From assembly GCF_000192865.1 (NCBI RefSeq), contig NC_015276.1:1798001-1862000 (forward strand): DNA of 64,000 nt. The letters are read 5' to 3'. Source of the DNA: Marinomonas mediterranea MMB-1 (GTDB taxonomy: Bacteria; Pseudomonadota; Gammaproteobacteria; Pseudomonadales; Marinomonadaceae). The first letter of the stretch is position 1. The number at the start of each line of letters is the position of its first letter. Under the pieces are notes generated by a model. The model saw nothing but the letters and a program-made list of their open reading frames with translations. It was not told the DNA's origin and did no database searches. This document shows, one piece after another, positions 17,138 through 26,340 of the stretch. The position numbers and the translations under genes were made by a program.

Positions 17138-19159
17138 ATGGCGGTTAGTAAATGGTCTTTGGCTCAACAGTTGCGGTTAGGCGCGTTTCTGTTAGTCAGC
17201 ACTGTAATGGCGGTTTTTATTGTCGTTGTCGGTTTTCAATCTGTTGGCGTTCTAACGTCTTTACAAAACGATGAGCAAGAACGAAAAGTTGATATGTTAT
17301 CGTCGCAGTTAGCGACGATCTACGGTTCGTTTATTCGAAGTACAGATATGCTCTCATCGGTATTTGGCAGTTATTATGATCAAGGTTTTCAGCTTGATGA
17401 ACAGCGCAGTGTGACGATTGCGGGAAATAAGGCTCCGAGTTTGACCTATGAGGGCAAATCCGTTGCGCAGGACTTTTCTAAAGTCGATCAATTTACCAAG
17501 GTGACGGGAGGTACGGCAACGGTATTTGCTCGCAGTGGTGACGATTTTATTCGTGTTGCGACATCCCTAAGAAATGAGCAAGGCAAACGCACGATAGGCA
17601 CGTATTTAGGTAGGTCTCATCCAGCGTATCAACGTTTGATCAACGGACAAAGCTTTGTGGGTGAAGCGAAGTTATTCGGAAAAGCGTATTTGACCAAATA
17701 CGTTCCAGTAACAAACTCTTCTAACAAGGTTATTGCGATATTGTACGTCGGTTTCCCTATCTCGAAAATGTTGGCTGAGCTTCGAGACAACCTTGAAGAG
17801 GTCAAGTTTGGCGATAGTGGTTATGCGGCACTTGTTTACAACGATACATCGCTCAAAGGTTATTTGATTGCGCATAAGACCCACCATGATGTGTCTTTAA
17901 CGAAAATATACGACGATAACCAAGAGCTGCAAATGTTATTGTCCGATGAAAAAGGCTCTTTTGAAACCTCAAGAGCGAAGTACGGCGATATTCTGGTCAG
18001 CTTTGAAAAAGTCCCTAACTCACCTTGGACCATTTATGGTGTGAGTATGCGAAGTGAGCGTCTTGATCAAATTACACCTTTGTTGGTCGCTTTGTTTCTC
18101 TTTTCTGCTGTTGCGGTATTAGTCCTTGTTGTTGCTTTGGGTTACTTTGTCAGCCGATCACTTAAGCCCCTACAAGGGATAACGCAAATTTTAGAGCGTG
18201 TTGGAAAAGGCGAGTTGACCGATAAGCTTGAGGTTAAAGTGGACGAAAACACACGTAATGAAGTTGATCGATTAACGTTATCGACATCGAGAATGCTAGA
18301 CAGCTTCGTGTCCCTTATCACCAGTGTTCAAAGATCTGGATATGAGATTTCGTCTGCTTCGACACAGGTGGTGAACTCTAGCAATGATATGCGCAATGTT
18401 GCGGAAAGAAGTAACGTCGAGACGGCGGAAGTATCGAATGCGATTACCGAAGTGTCTCATTCCATTCAGCACGTCGCGACAAACGCGTCCGTTGCATCGG
18501 ATGAGGCATTCTTAACCACCGAACTTGCAGACAAAGGCTCTGACGTTGTCGGCAGTGTCTCAAGCGCAATTATTAAGTTAAAAGAAGAGTTTGCGCTGGC
18601 TACGCAAGCGATTAATCAAGTAGAAAACGACAGTACCGACATTGGTAACGTGGTAGAAGTGATTAATGAGGTGGCTGAGCAGACAAACTTACTTGCATTG
18701 AACGCTGCTATTGAAGCCGCTCGTGCTGGAGAGCAGGGTAGAGGTTTTGCTGTGGTTGCGGATGAAGTTCGAGGGCTGGCTAAACGTGTTCAAGAGTCAA
18801 CGCAAGAAATTCGAGATGTAGTGGAAAAGCTGCAAGCGAATGCGAATAACGCATCATCACGTATGTTGCAAGGCGGCCATCAAGTAGAAGAAACGGTTGC
18901 ACAAGTTGAGCACGCAGGACAAACATTGGAAGAAATTCGCTCAGCAGCAGAGCAAGTGCGTGCGCGTATGCAAGAGGTTGCCAGTGCTACCGAAGAGCAG
19001 AGTGCTGTTGCCGAGCAAATTCGTATTACCAGTGACTTACTCAAAGAGTCTTCGAAAAATACGGCCTCAGAAGCAGGTCAAAATGAAGATGCGAGTAATG
19101 AAATGCTTAGATTTGCGGGTGACCTTCAGCAGCAGGTCAGTCAATTTAAACTTCAGTAG
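17138..19159 (+). CDS. Methyl-accepting chemotaxis protein with periplasmic Cache sensor
   Basis: The 673-residue receptor has a membrane segment at about 13-38, a periplasmic Cache_3-Cache_2-type domain (about 45-295, with TGGTATVFAR and GTYLGRSHPAY), a second membrane segment at about 305-335, a HAMP domain (about 335-390) and a signalling domain. The hairpin tip EQTNLLALNAAIEAARAGEQGRGFAVVADEVR is near residues 510-540. It has no NWETF-type tail for methyltransferase tethering. It probably senses a small organic ligand; adjacency to the transport operon is suggestive only. Confidence 0.93.
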   Translation: MAVSKWSLAQQLRLGAFLLVSTVMAVFIVVVGFQSVGVLTSLQNDEQERKVDMLSSQLATIYGSFIRSTDMLSSVFGSYYDQGFQLDEQRSVTIAGNKAPSLTYEGKSVAQDFSKVDQFTKVTGGTATVFARSGDDFIRVATSLRNEQGKRTIGTYLGRSHPAYQRLINGQSFVGEAKLFGKAYLTKYVPVTNSSNKVIAILYVGFPISKMLAELRDNLEEVKFGDSGYAALVYNDTSLKGYLIAHKTHHDVSLTKIYDDNQELQMLLSDEKGSFETSRAKYGDILVSFEKVPNSPWTIYGVSMRSERLDQITPLLVALFLFSAVAVLVLVVALGYFVSRSLKPLQGITQILERVGKGELTDKLEVKVDENTRNEVDRLTLSTSRMLDSFVSLITSVQRSGYEISSASTQVVNSSNDMRNVAERSNVETAEVSNAITEVSHSIQHVATNASVASDEAFLTTELADKGSDVVGSVSSAIIKLKEEFALATQAINQVENDSTDIGNVVEVINEVAEQTNLLALNAAIEAARAGEQGRGFAVVADEVRGLAKRVQESTQEIRDVVEKLQANANNASSRMLQGGHQVEETVAQVEHAGQTLEEIRSAAEQVRARMQEVASATEEQSAVAEQIRITSDLLKESSKNTASEAGQNEDASNEMLRFAGDLQQQVSQFKLQ

Positions 19160-19212
19160 GTTAATACAGACTTCAATTGACATCGCTTAGATTCATTTGA
19201 GAAAACTGAAAC

Positions 19213-19247
19213 AAAAAAAGAGAGTGGCACTTGCCCTCTCTTTTTTT
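19213..19247 (+). terminator. Rho-independent terminator after the chemoreceptor gene
   Basis: AAAAAAAGAGAG at 19213-19224 pairs with CTCTCTTTTTTT at 19236-19247 around an 11-nt loop, giving a T-tract on the plus strand. The symmetric A- and T-tracts could also stop minus-strand transcription from the OmpA-like gene at 19524. Confidence 0.85.
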
Positions 19248-19288
19248 GTTAAATACTTTTTTATACGACCATTCCTGCTTTTCTGCCT

Positions 19289-19334
19289 AGTTAAGGGAGA
19301 ACAGTTAAGGGAGAACAGTTAGGGGATAACAGTT
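19289..19334. repeat. Three tandem 14-bp repeats in a gene-free stretch (19248-19523)
   Basis: AGTTAAGGGAGAAC occurs at 19289-19302 and 19303-19316, followed by the variant AGTTAGGGGATAAC at 19317-19330 and a partial AGTT. The remaining 190 bp to the OmpA gene are G-rich and low in complexity, with scattered TTACAGAG- and GTAACGATAG-like motifs. No gene was seen. It looks like slippage-prone non-coding DNA downstream of both neighbouring genes. Confidence 0.7.
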
Positions 19335-19523
19335 GGGCGTGAACTTTTTTACTTCTCTGAGGTGATGGTTTGCAGCTACAAAGTGTTCATTATCCTGCTC
19401 ACTGTAACGATAGAGGTTTGCGGCTATAGAGTTTTGTTAGCTACGGAGGCTTAGAGTTACAGAGTCCTATAGTTACAGGGGGGCGTAACGATAGAAATAG
19501 TAGGGAGCTAAAAAGCGATGTTT

Positions 19524-20153
19524 CTAACGATCAGAGAGAAGGGCGGTGTTCTGATCAACGCTGTAAATTGTCCAACGTTTTACATCTGCTGTTTGACGAG
19601 CAAAAATCTCAGCGACAACGCGACGGTTTTGTTCACGACCTGTGGCAGTATCATTTGTTGCAATAGGTCTAGTCTCGCCGTAACCAACGCCTTTTACGCG
19701 GCTTTTACGAACCATAAAGCTATCTGTTAGTACGCTTGCGATGGCGGACGCTCTGCGTTGAGATAGGCCTAAGTTTAACTCTTCGCTTCCCACGTCGTCA
19801 GTATGACCTTCAATCACAATAGAGGATTGCGGGTTTTTACGCATGAAGTCAGCTAATTTCTTAACTTCTGAATAGTAGCGAGGTTTTACAATATCTTTGC
19901 CCGAGTCAAATAAAATGTTTAATTCGACGGACAAAAGCTTGGATGACTCAGCACTGCATCCAACATTATCAACGCGGGAACCTGCTGGTGTGTTTGCACA
20001 ATGGTCTCGTGCATCAATAACGCCGTCTCTATCACCATCAGCCAAACGAGAGGCAATATTCGGGTTGTACAAAGACTCTGCAGACACGGCTGCACCAAAC
20101 CCTGCTAGTAGCAGTGCTGTTGCAATTTTATGTCTAGAAGAAAGTTTGAACAT
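19524..20153 (-). CDS. OmpA family outer-membrane lipoprotein-like or porin-associated protein
   Basis: The 209-residue protein has a signal peptide (cleavage after AVSA), a calcium-binding thrombospondin type 3-like repeat (DGDRDGVIDARDHC, about residues 39-52) and a C-terminal OmpA domain (about 75-190). The OmpA domain carries GHTDDVGSEELNLGLSQRRA and GYGETRPIATND, the peptidoglycan-binding signature. It likely anchors the outer membrane to the wall. There is no lipobox and no beta-barrel region, so it is a soluble periplasmic OmpA-domain protein. Terminators or repeats lie downstream and promoter space lies before it. Confidence 0.9.
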   Translation of the reverse strand: MFKLSSRHKIATALLLAGFGAAVSAESLYNPNIASRLADGDRDGVIDARDHCANTPAGSRVDNVGCSAESSKLLSVELNILFDSGKDIVKPRYYSEVKKLADFMRKNPQSSIVIEGHTDDVGSEELNLGLSQRRASAIASVLTDSFMVRKSRVKGVGYGETRPIATNDTATGREQNRRVVAEIFARQTADVKRWTIYSVDQNTALLSDR

Positions 20154-20271
20154 CTCGGTACACCCGCTTATTTAATAATCTAATAGTATGACCTCGTGAG
20201 CAACATTACTACATCAAGTTTGTATCTTTCTGCAGTGGCAATGTTTTTATTGTAACTATGTGTAAACGGGT

Positions 20272-20694
20272 TTACCAAGACCCTGTGTTTTCCATACTCG
20301 CCCAAGGTTCTTTTGGTGTAAGTGAGTCACCTGCTTGCAGTAACTCAATAGAAATGCCGTTAGGGTCCTTTATAAAGGCCATGTGTCCATCTCTTGGGGG
20401 ACGGAGTATTGTCACGCCCATCGACTGTAGGTTGGCGCACACAGCGTATATATCGTCGACTCTGAATGCTAGGTGACCGAACTGATCGCCATTTTCATAG
20501 GTTCTGTCATCCCAGTTGTGAGTCAGTTCAACTTCTGGCGCACCTTGCTCAGAGGCATAATAAATAAGCGAGAATTGCCCTTTTTCGCTGTCGTAACGTC
20601 GAGTTTGGATTAGTCCCAGGCCTTGTGTGTAAAAGTCATGGCTTGCCTCTGGGTCGGTCGTTCTTATCATGGCGTGTAAATACTGAATACTCAT
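20272..20694 (-). CDS. gloA: Lactoylglutathione lyase (glyoxalase I)
   Basis: The 140-residue VOC-fold protein has the metal ligands expected for GloA: His in YLHAMIRTTD, Glu in PEVELTHNW, His in FGHLAFRVDD and Glu in GISIELLQ. RYDSEKGQFSLIYYA and RPPRDGHMAFIKDPNG are glyoxalase I signatures. It converts the hemithioacetal of methylglyoxal and glutathione to S-lactoylglutathione. Its length matches the short gammaproteobacterial nickel-type enzyme. It is transcribed alone. Confidence 0.92.
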   Translation of the reverse strand: MSIQYLHAMIRTTDPEASHDFYTQGLGLIQTRRYDSEKGQFSLIYYASEQGAPEVELTHNWDDRTYENGDQFGHLAFRVDDIYAVCANLQSMGVTILRPPRDGHMAFIKDPNGISIELLQAGDSLTPKEPWASMENTGSW

Positions 20695-20818
20695 AACTCT
20701 CTCCTGATTATGATTGTTTTACTGCTTTATCGTTACCGTTATATCAAAACGACACGTTGCTTGAGGGACTATAGGTACAGAAAGAGTGTTCGAGTGCTTA
20801 CATGTTGTACTTGTCTGT

Positions 20819-21181
20819 CTATTCGTCTTCCCAAACCCATCGTATTGGCTCTCCAAAATCATCATAGATGATTTTTTTCTTTGGGCGTTTCGTCTTTTCA
20901 GGCGTTGTCTGGGGTTTTTTAGCCGCATTTCGTTGCTGCATTTCAGCAATAACGTCATTTAGTGGTGTACGTTCTTTTTTCGGCTCGATAAATCCTAGAT
21001 GGCTCGTGTTATACTTGCCGTCTTGGAGGCCTGATTCCCCCATCTTAACCTGCTGAATTTCGCCTTTTTGTTGAAGAAATTGATCCACTTGTGAGTTGAT
21101 CTCTTCACGCGTATCGGCTTTCGATTTAGGTTTAGAAAATTTATGTCGGCGTGATGCCATAATACGTGCTTTTTTTACCAT
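20819..21181 (-). CDS. Conserved hypothetical basic protein
   Basis: The product is about 120 residues, highly charged, with a lysine- and arginine-rich start (MVKKARIMASRRHKFSKPK) and a coiled-coil-like central part rich in Gln and Lys. The C-terminus is acidic and aromatic (DFGEPIRWVWEDE). No domain was recognised. The start is uncertain: ATGs at 21211, 21181 and 21160 are all in frame, and none has a strong ribosome site. It lies between gloA and the divergent yejK gene. Strong basicity at the front suggests nucleic acid or ribosome contact, which is speculation. Confidence 0.6.
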   Translation of the reverse strand: MVKKARIMASRRHKFSKPKSKADTREEINSQVDQFLQQKGEIQQVKMGESGLQDGKYNTSHLGFIEPKKERTPLNDVIAEMQQRNAAKKPQTTPEKTKRPKKKIIYDDFGEPIRWVWEDE

Positions 21182-21327
21182 TAAGAAAAGTCGCTGTTTT
21201 CTATTATGCAATCATCGGCAGTATTGCCAAAATTAAGTGCTCAATATACTACTATAGAGCGCATAGGCGTCGAAATGCCGAAATATTTTTGTAACTAACC
21301 ATCCATAGTAAACGCAAGAGGTTGTGA

Positions 21328-22350
21328 GTGTCTATTGTCAACTTAATTGTGCACGAAGTGCAAAAGCCAATGAACGAGTCAAAAGCCATGTTGGTTGCTC
21401 GTCCGAATGAAAACCCAATAGACGAGGATGCACAGGCATTAGCAGGTCAGGTTACCAATCTATTTAACCGATCAGGTATGAACACTGGGCGTTTTAGTAA
21501 TGAAGAAGGCAGTGAAGACGGAGCGAAATTGCCCGCTCTTTTGCATCGCCATTTTGACGGTGCGGCGTTCGACGATTTTGCGGCTTTTTCGAAAGCAGTC
21601 GCGACCGATTTTGTTCGCCATATTGAATCCGTAGAAGAAACGGAAGGCGGTTTACTTTGGTTTAATCATTATGAAGTTGAAGGCACGCATTTTTTGTTCA
21701 TTGTATTAATGAAAAGAAAGCAAGGTCTGACGCTTGGCTCTGATTTGACCTTCGCACAAGTCGAGCAGTTAGAGACTGAGAAGTTACACATGGCAATGCG
21801 TGTTAATCTCTCGGCTTATCATGATCGAGAAGAGTCTCGGTACATTGCATTTCGTTTTGGTCGTGCACCAAAGCAAGAGAGTGAATATTTCACCAAGTTT
21901 ATTGGTTGTGATGAACCAAAAGTCGCCGCGAAGGAGACTCGACAACTTGTGGAGGCTGCGGCCGCTTTTTGTCAAGCTGCGTCCCTTCCAACAAAGGAAG
22001 CGAATGAATTTCGCCGAAGCGTCTCTGAGCAGTGTTTGGAACGTGCGGAAGAACGCCAGCCGATTGAAATTACTGACATTGCGAAACAAATTGAGAATCG
22101 CTTTTCGTCTGAGCAAGCCAATCAATTTCTGGAAATTGCGGAATCTGATGCGTTTAACATCGAAAAAGAAGTATTCGTAGAAAAAGCCGCACTTAAAAAG
22201 CTAACGAGAGTTTCTGGCTCTAATCGTACGATGACATTGAGCTTTGATGCGGACCTTATTGGGCAATCGGTTGAGTTTGACGAAAATACCGGCTCTCTGA
22301 CATTTAAAGATCTGCCTCGCAGTTTGCTGAAACAACTGCAAAAACGGTAG
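21328..22350 (+). CDS. yejK: Nucleoid-associated protein YejK/NdpA
   Basis: The 340-residue protein matches the length and features of the YejK (37-kDa nucleoid protein) family: the start IVNLIVHEVQKP, the HYEVEGTHFLFIVLMKRKQGLT region, an ESRYIAFRFGR segment and a C-terminal RVSGSNRTMTLSFDADLIG. It associates with the nucleoid in the cytosol; the exact role is not established. The GTG start at 21328 is preceded by AAGAGG. A hairpin terminator follows at 22369. Confidence 0.88.
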   Translation: MSIVNLIVHEVQKPMNESKAMLVARPNENPIDEDAQALAGQVTNLFNRSGMNTGRFSNEEGSEDGAKLPALLHRHFDGAAFDDFAAFSKAVATDFVRHIESVEETEGGLLWFNHYEVEGTHFLFIVLMKRKQGLTLGSDLTFAQVEQLETEKLHMAMRVNLSAYHDREESRYIAFRFGRAPKQESEYFTKFIGCDEPKVAAKETRQLVEAAAAFCQAASLPTKEANEFRRSVSEQCLERAEERQPIEITDIAKQIENRFSSEQANQFLEIAESDAFNIEKEVFVEKAALKKLTRVSGSNRTMTLSFDADLIGQSVEFDENTGSLTFKDLPRSLLKQLQKR

Positions 22351-22368
22351 GCGTTTCTTGTAATCTAA

Positions 22369-22402
22369 AAAGTCGTGACAATATCGAGTCTGTCGCGACT
22401 TT
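22369..22402 (+). terminator. Terminator-like hairpin after yejK
   Basis: AAAGTCGTGACA at 22369-22380 pairs with TGTCGCGACTTT at 22391-22402 with one mismatch, and a pyrimidine-rich tract with several T runs follows. It separates yejK from the convergent HAD gene. Confidence 0.65.
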
Positions 22403-22440
22403 CTTCTCTTCTTTTCTTTTCTGTTTAAGTCTTTCTTTTA

Positions 22441-23085
22441 CTAAAGCCCTAGAAGTGCTTCGAGCTCTTTCATTGAGGCGAATGTTTTTGTCGCGCCAGC
22501 TTTCATTTGATCGGCAGGGTCTACCATCGCGCTGTAAGCAAATACCGTTGCGCCAGCTGCTACGCCAGCTGTAATGCCTGCAACAGAGTCCTCTATTACA
22601 ATACAGTTGCTTGGTGTGACATTAAGTGCTTCTGCCGCTTTTAGGTACATGTCGGGTGCGGGCTTTCCTTTTTCGACATCTTCCACACAAAAGCGGGTTT
22701 TAAACGCTTCTATTAAACCGATTTTGTTGAGTTTGTAATCCATCTCTTTGCGGTTTGCATTCGTCGCCATCGCGAAAGGGGATTGGATTTTACTTAGCAA
22801 CTCAGGGACGCCGTTAATAGGTGCTAAAAACTGATCAATGTGCTTTTCGAACCGTGCCTTGTATTCGAGAACGAAGTCATCTTGAAGCTTAACGTGAGCT
22901 AATTTCTCAATTGTGTCGAGGTTGTGTTGCGTCGTATAACCCGTAAATTCTTGATGAATTGTGTCTAAACTAATTTGAATGCCCTTTTCGTTTAGTAGTT
23001 CAAACATAACGCGGTTTGAAATGGTCTCAGTATCTACAATCACTCCGTCGCAATCGAAAATTATGGCATGGTAGTCTAAAGACAT
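22441..23085 (-). CDS. HAD-IA hydrolase, beta-phosphoglucomutase/phosphatase type
   Basis: The 214-residue protein has the nucleophile motif IIFDCDGVIVDTE at residues 7-19, a four-helix cap, ATNANRKEMDYKL (motif II), KGKPAPDMYLKA (motif III lysine) and VIEDSVAGITAGVAAGA (motif IV). These features fit sugar phosphate phosphatases and beta-phosphoglucomutases of the YniC/YqaB group. The substrate is undetermined; the cap motif cannot separate a mutase from a phosphatase by eye. It stands alone, convergent to yejK. Confidence 0.85.
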   Translation of the reverse strand: MSLDYHAIIFDCDGVIVDTETISNRVMFELLNEKGIQISLDTIHQEFTGYTTQHNLDTIEKLAHVKLQDDFVLEYKARFEKHIDQFLAPINGVPELLSKIQSPFAMATNANRKEMDYKLNKIGLIEAFKTRFCVEDVEKGKPAPDMYLKAAEALNVTPSNCIVIEDSVAGITAGVAAGATVFAYSAMVDPADQMKAGATKTFASMKELEALLGL

Positions 23086-23328
23086 CTGATTACTCCGCTT
23101 TGGTTATTGATAAGCTTTGGCTGTTAATAAGTAATGGCTAATGAGAACAAATGGATGGGCAAGCGTGAGTCAGTGACTCATGCATGACATAGATAGTATC
23201 TAAAAAGAGTGTTACAAAGAAAGGAAAGAGGGGGATATTGTTTTTTTTCTCCCCGCATAAACTAAGATTTAACGTAAATTGCAGTATAATTATTTTCACT
23301 GCAACTAATGCTGTGATGAATCAATTGT

Positions 23329-23517
23329 TTAGTGCGTTGTTTGTAGAGAGGATGGCTTAGTACCTGTGTGTAACATAGTATGCACCAAACCTTTAAACAA
23401 AGACGCTACGTTAGCAATCATTTCTTTTTGCTTCTGACGACGCGTTTGTCTCTCTAGACGGCGGTCTTCGAAACCCCAACGTGCTAGCAATGCTTCGTAT
23501 TGTTCTTGAGAGTCCAT
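23329..23517 (-). CDS. Small conserved-looking protein, 62 residues
   Basis: The ORF starts MDSQEQYEALLARWGFEDRR and is preceded by AGGAG at a 7-nt distance from ATG 23517, which supports real translation. The first half is an amphipathic, Arg- and Gln-rich helix (RRLERQTRRQKQKEM) and the second has a short hydrophobic helix (MIANVASLFKGLV). No family was recognised. It is followed by AT-rich intergenic DNA on both sides, so it is probably monocistronic. Confidence 0.55.
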   Translation of the reverse strand: MDSQEQYEALLARWGFEDRRLERQTRRQKQKEMIANVASLFKGLVHTMLHTGTKPSSLQTTH

Positions 23518-23666
23518 AATGTGCTCCTGAGTTAAATGAGTGATTGATTTTAAAAATGTTGTTTTATTACAACAAATGCAAGGTTACTCTTCCCGTTTTA
23601 AGGGAGCAAACGATGCTTTTTCACCATTTTGGTTAGTTTTTTTCATCTATTTTTTGGGTTTGTTAC

Positions 23667-24149
23667 ATGTCGAATTACGTGCCGTTATCTTCTTTTTCTA
23701 AATCATGGGTCTTTAATCGTCAGGATCCTTTTGTGTCTGAAGAAGACAAACGGGAGATAAAATGGTTGTCTGAGTCTAAAGCCGCTGATATTTGGCGAGA
23801 CTATATTAGTGCAAACCATTTGCATCCAGAGCTGTTGAAAGAAGAGGATTGGGTCGTCGATACGGCGAATGAAGCGGGCCGTGAAGCTTGGGAACCCCGG
23901 TGGGAATCAGAAGAAGAATCGCTTCCTGATTTTGTAGTAGAGCACTTGAGTCATTGGGGCGACGATACGAAAGTCTTTTACTGTTGCAGCAGCGATATTG
24001 TATTTGAAACCACTTGGGGCGTATTTAAGCGAACCTGGAAGGCCTTTTTATTCCTAGACAATGGACCTGTTTTGGTTGGACGAAAGAAAAAGCAAGGCGT
24101 TCAGTTTTGTACTGACGGGTTTGCGAGAGTCCTTAATCGTCCTGTGTAA
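23667..24149 (+). CDS. DUF2947-like conserved protein
   Basis: The 160-residue cytosolic protein starts MSNYVPLSSFSKSWVFNRQDP and is rich in Trp (KEEDWVVD, EAWEPRWESEEE, FETTWGVFKRTWKAFLFLD). I recognise the layout of the DUF2947 family found in Vibrio, Shewanella and relatives, from memory. The function is unknown. It is convergent with the small membrane protein at 24156, with 6 nt between stops. Confidence 0.6.
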   Translation: MSNYVPLSSFSKSWVFNRQDPFVSEEDKREIKWLSESKAADIWRDYISANHLHPELLKEEDWVVDTANEAGREAWEPRWESEEESLPDFVVEHLSHWGDDTKVFYCCSSDIVFETTWGVFKRTWKAFLFLDNGPVLVGRKKKQGVQFCTDGFARVLNRPV

Positions 24150-24155
24150 CGAGTA

Positions 24156-24428
24156 TTACGTCTCATCCAATATGGCAAACGACAAGCAGGTCGCAAACAT
24201 GGCCGAAACGGCGATAACCGGTAAATAAGGGAAGGCGAGCATCAATACCCCGATGCCAGTCCATAGGCTGCGTACGATTTTTAGTTTGTTACGGTAAGCT
24301 TTCGATTGGCGTCGCTTATGGCATGAGGGCCTTTCTTCCAGGCCCATTAAGTCATCTTTCATATACCATTTTGGGAGAATTACTATGGCGACTAGCGTCA
24401 TGTAGAAACAGATCAATGCTCGCAACAT
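24156..24428 (-). CDS. Small membrane protein, 90 residues
   Basis: The protein has an N-terminal membrane helix (LRALICFYMTLVAIVIL), a charged loop rich in Arg and Lys (about residues 28-52), and one long or two short C-terminal hydrophobic segments (about residues 55-88). ATG 24428 was taken as the start; a TTG two codons upstream is also in frame. No family was recognised. Its stop is 6 nt from the convergent DUF2947-like gene. Confidence 0.55.
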   Translation of the reverse strand: MLRALICFYMTLVAIVILPKWYMKDDLMGLEERPSCHKRRQSKAYRNKLKIVRSLWTGIGVLMLAFPYLPVIAVSAMFATCLSFAILDET

Positions 24429-24572
24429 GTTCAAACTCGTTTTCGCTTACTTAACTCAATTGAGTTTAGCCCATGTTTACGTGTTGGAGCGTTCAAAGCA
24501 CCGTATTAACCGTGACTTCTTGTAAAGACGCTGTCTTTTAATAAAACGATATAAGACGCATAAAAATGCGGT

Positions 24573-25274
24573 TTATAAATCGTTACCGCGTTTTCGGCTC
24601 TTAAGGCAACGTCTGTTAAACATCTGGTAATAACTAAGGAGTTGGTCACTTTCGACTGGCAAGGCAAGTTGAGCGAGTAACATACTGACGACTTCCGCTG
24701 TGGCAAATTGCATCTCGTGTCCAGAATGACGAACGAGAAAGGTTCTTTGTTGAGCTTCACTCATGCCTAATGTTGGAATCGAGTCTAACCATCGGCTCTG
24801 ATGGAGCATCTTACTGGCTTGCTTCCACGTTCCGTCCAAAATAATAAAGGTATGTTGCTGACTTCGTTCGAGAAAGGCCGACTTTTCTGATTCAATAATC
24901 GAGTTCTCAGATATTCTGCGTGCCGTTTCGGGGTACAGGATCGTAACCTTGCCATTTAGATCGCTTAAACGTTTTAGTAACGCTTTATCTGGTTCAGTTC
25001 TGCTCCATAGATACGCTTTTGTTTGCTCAGGAAATAAATCTGCGATCAGTCGTCCACTATTAGTGGGTTTGAATATTTCGTCTCGGTGGTAAAGTAGGAT
25101 AAAATCGACAGGGCTGGTCGTCGGGCGACGTTCATCACAGAAACAAGCATTCTCGGCCATTAAGCATGACGGGCATCGGGTAACCGAGGAGCCGCGAGCA
25201 ACAAAAGGTCGTTTTGAACGTGTAGCGCAGTCGTTGCGTAAAATATCAACCGTGTGAGGTGTGTGTTTAATCAT
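24573..25274 (-). CDS. tapT: tRNA-uridine aminocarboxypropyltransferase, DTW-domain protein
   Basis: The 233-residue protein has the DTW family features: an N-terminal cysteine set (RCPSCLMAENACFC, about residues 33-46) likely to bind zinc, HRDEIFKPTNSGRLI, YLWSRTE and the ILDGTWKQASKM motif (DGTW; about residue 147). YfiP/TapT uses S-adenosylmethionine to form acp3U in tRNA. The N-terminal extension before the cysteines (about 32 residues) is slightly longer than usual, so the start could be further inside. It is transcribed alone. Confidence 0.85.
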   Translation of the reverse strand: MIKHTPHTVDILRNDCATRSKRPFVARGSSVTRCPSCLMAENACFCDERRPTTSPVDFILLYHRDEIFKPTNSGRLIADLFPEQTKAYLWSRTEPDKALLKRLSDLNGKVTILYPETARRISENSIIESEKSAFLERSQQHTFIILDGTWKQASKMLHQSRWLDSIPTLGMSEAQQRTFLVRHSGHEMQFATAEVVSMLLAQLALPVESDQLLSYYQMFNRRCLKSRKRGNDL

Positions 25275-25457
25275 CGTGTGTAAAGTAAGTCAGCCTGCAA
25301 AGTAGGCGCATTGTAAGCGATGAATTAGCATGATTGCTCGTATTTTTATAATAATTATGCAAGAAACTAGGAATCAAAAAAGAACACCTACTCGACCTCT
25401 GTTCGAAGTCGCGCACGCACGCTACAGTTGGTTCTGTATTTGTATTTCAGGAACCCT

Positions 25458-26213
25458 ATGAGCCGTTATATCTCACCTTTTCTCTATTTTTCTATGATTT
25501 TCGTAGGATGTATGGCGTTCTTCTCTATTGCAGGGGTGCGCGTGGGGATGATTGAACCAATAACTGGGTTTTCTTTTTTACGAAAGAGTGTGTTTGCGGC
25601 ACTGGTTTTGTCTTGTATCGCAGCATTATCAGTTTTACTGTTTCGTAGACGCTCTGAATCAGGAAAATTACGTTTTTGTGGGCTGATACTCATTGTATCT
25701 TTGACGTACAGTACAGTGTGGATCGCGTTTTATTTGCAAAAACTCGGCTTGCCAAAAATCAACGACATTACCACCGACACCGTTGTTCCTCCTTCCTATA
25801 TATACGTTCCTTACATTCGCAAGTCATCGGATAACGATCTAGTCTACAACCATGAATGGGCTGAACTTCAGAATAAATTTTACCCTAATGTTAAACCTTT
25901 AGAAATGAAAAAGTCGAAAGACAGCGTGTATGCTGCTGCTGTTGATCTGATGAATGAGAAAGGGTGGCAAATAGTTTCTAAATATCCGACGGCTGGTATT
26001 GTTGAGGCGACGGCACGAACAACCATTTTTGGTTTTAGGGATGACGTTATCGTTCGTATCATGGAAGAAAATGATTATGTGCGTATTGATATGAGGTCTT
26101 GCTCACGTATGGGGGTTCAGGACTTTGGTGAAAATGCAGAACGAATTACCACGTTTCTCAATGATCTAAAAAATAAGTTCGCGTTTAAGAAAAGCATCGC
26201 TTTTCGTTATTAG
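25458..26213 (+). CDS. DUF1499 domain membrane protein
   Basis: The 251-residue protein has three N-terminal membrane helices (about residues 6-28, 41-62 and 70-92) and a C-terminal DUF1499 domain. The latter shows KINDITTDTVVPPSY, VYAAAVDLMNEKGWQIV, GIVEATARTTIFGFRDDVIVRI and RIDMRSCSRMGVQDFGENAERI. DUF1499 proteins are membrane or periplasmic and of unknown function. ATG 25458 follows CAGGAA and was chosen over an in-frame TTG at 25428. No operon partner is visible. Confidence 0.85.
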   Translation: MSRYISPFLYFSMIFVGCMAFFSIAGVRVGMIEPITGFSFLRKSVFAALVLSCIAALSVLLFRRRSESGKLRFCGLILIVSLTYSTVWIAFYLQKLGLPKINDITTDTVVPPSYIYVPYIRKSSDNDLVYNHEWAELQNKFYPNVKPLEMKKSKDSVYAAAVDLMNEKGWQIVSKYPTAGIVEATARTTIFGFRDDVIVRIMEENDYVRIDMRSCSRMGVQDFGENAERITTFLNDLKNKFAFKKSIAFRY

Positions 26214-26340
26214 CTACCGTTATAGTTGACTCTGACATTTTCTTAAAAACATCTTAATATTTATCTTTGTTTTGATGTTATTTTAACCGTTTGTAGATTC
26301 GTATAAACTCTGTGCCTATAGGTTCTAGGAGACAAAACGA

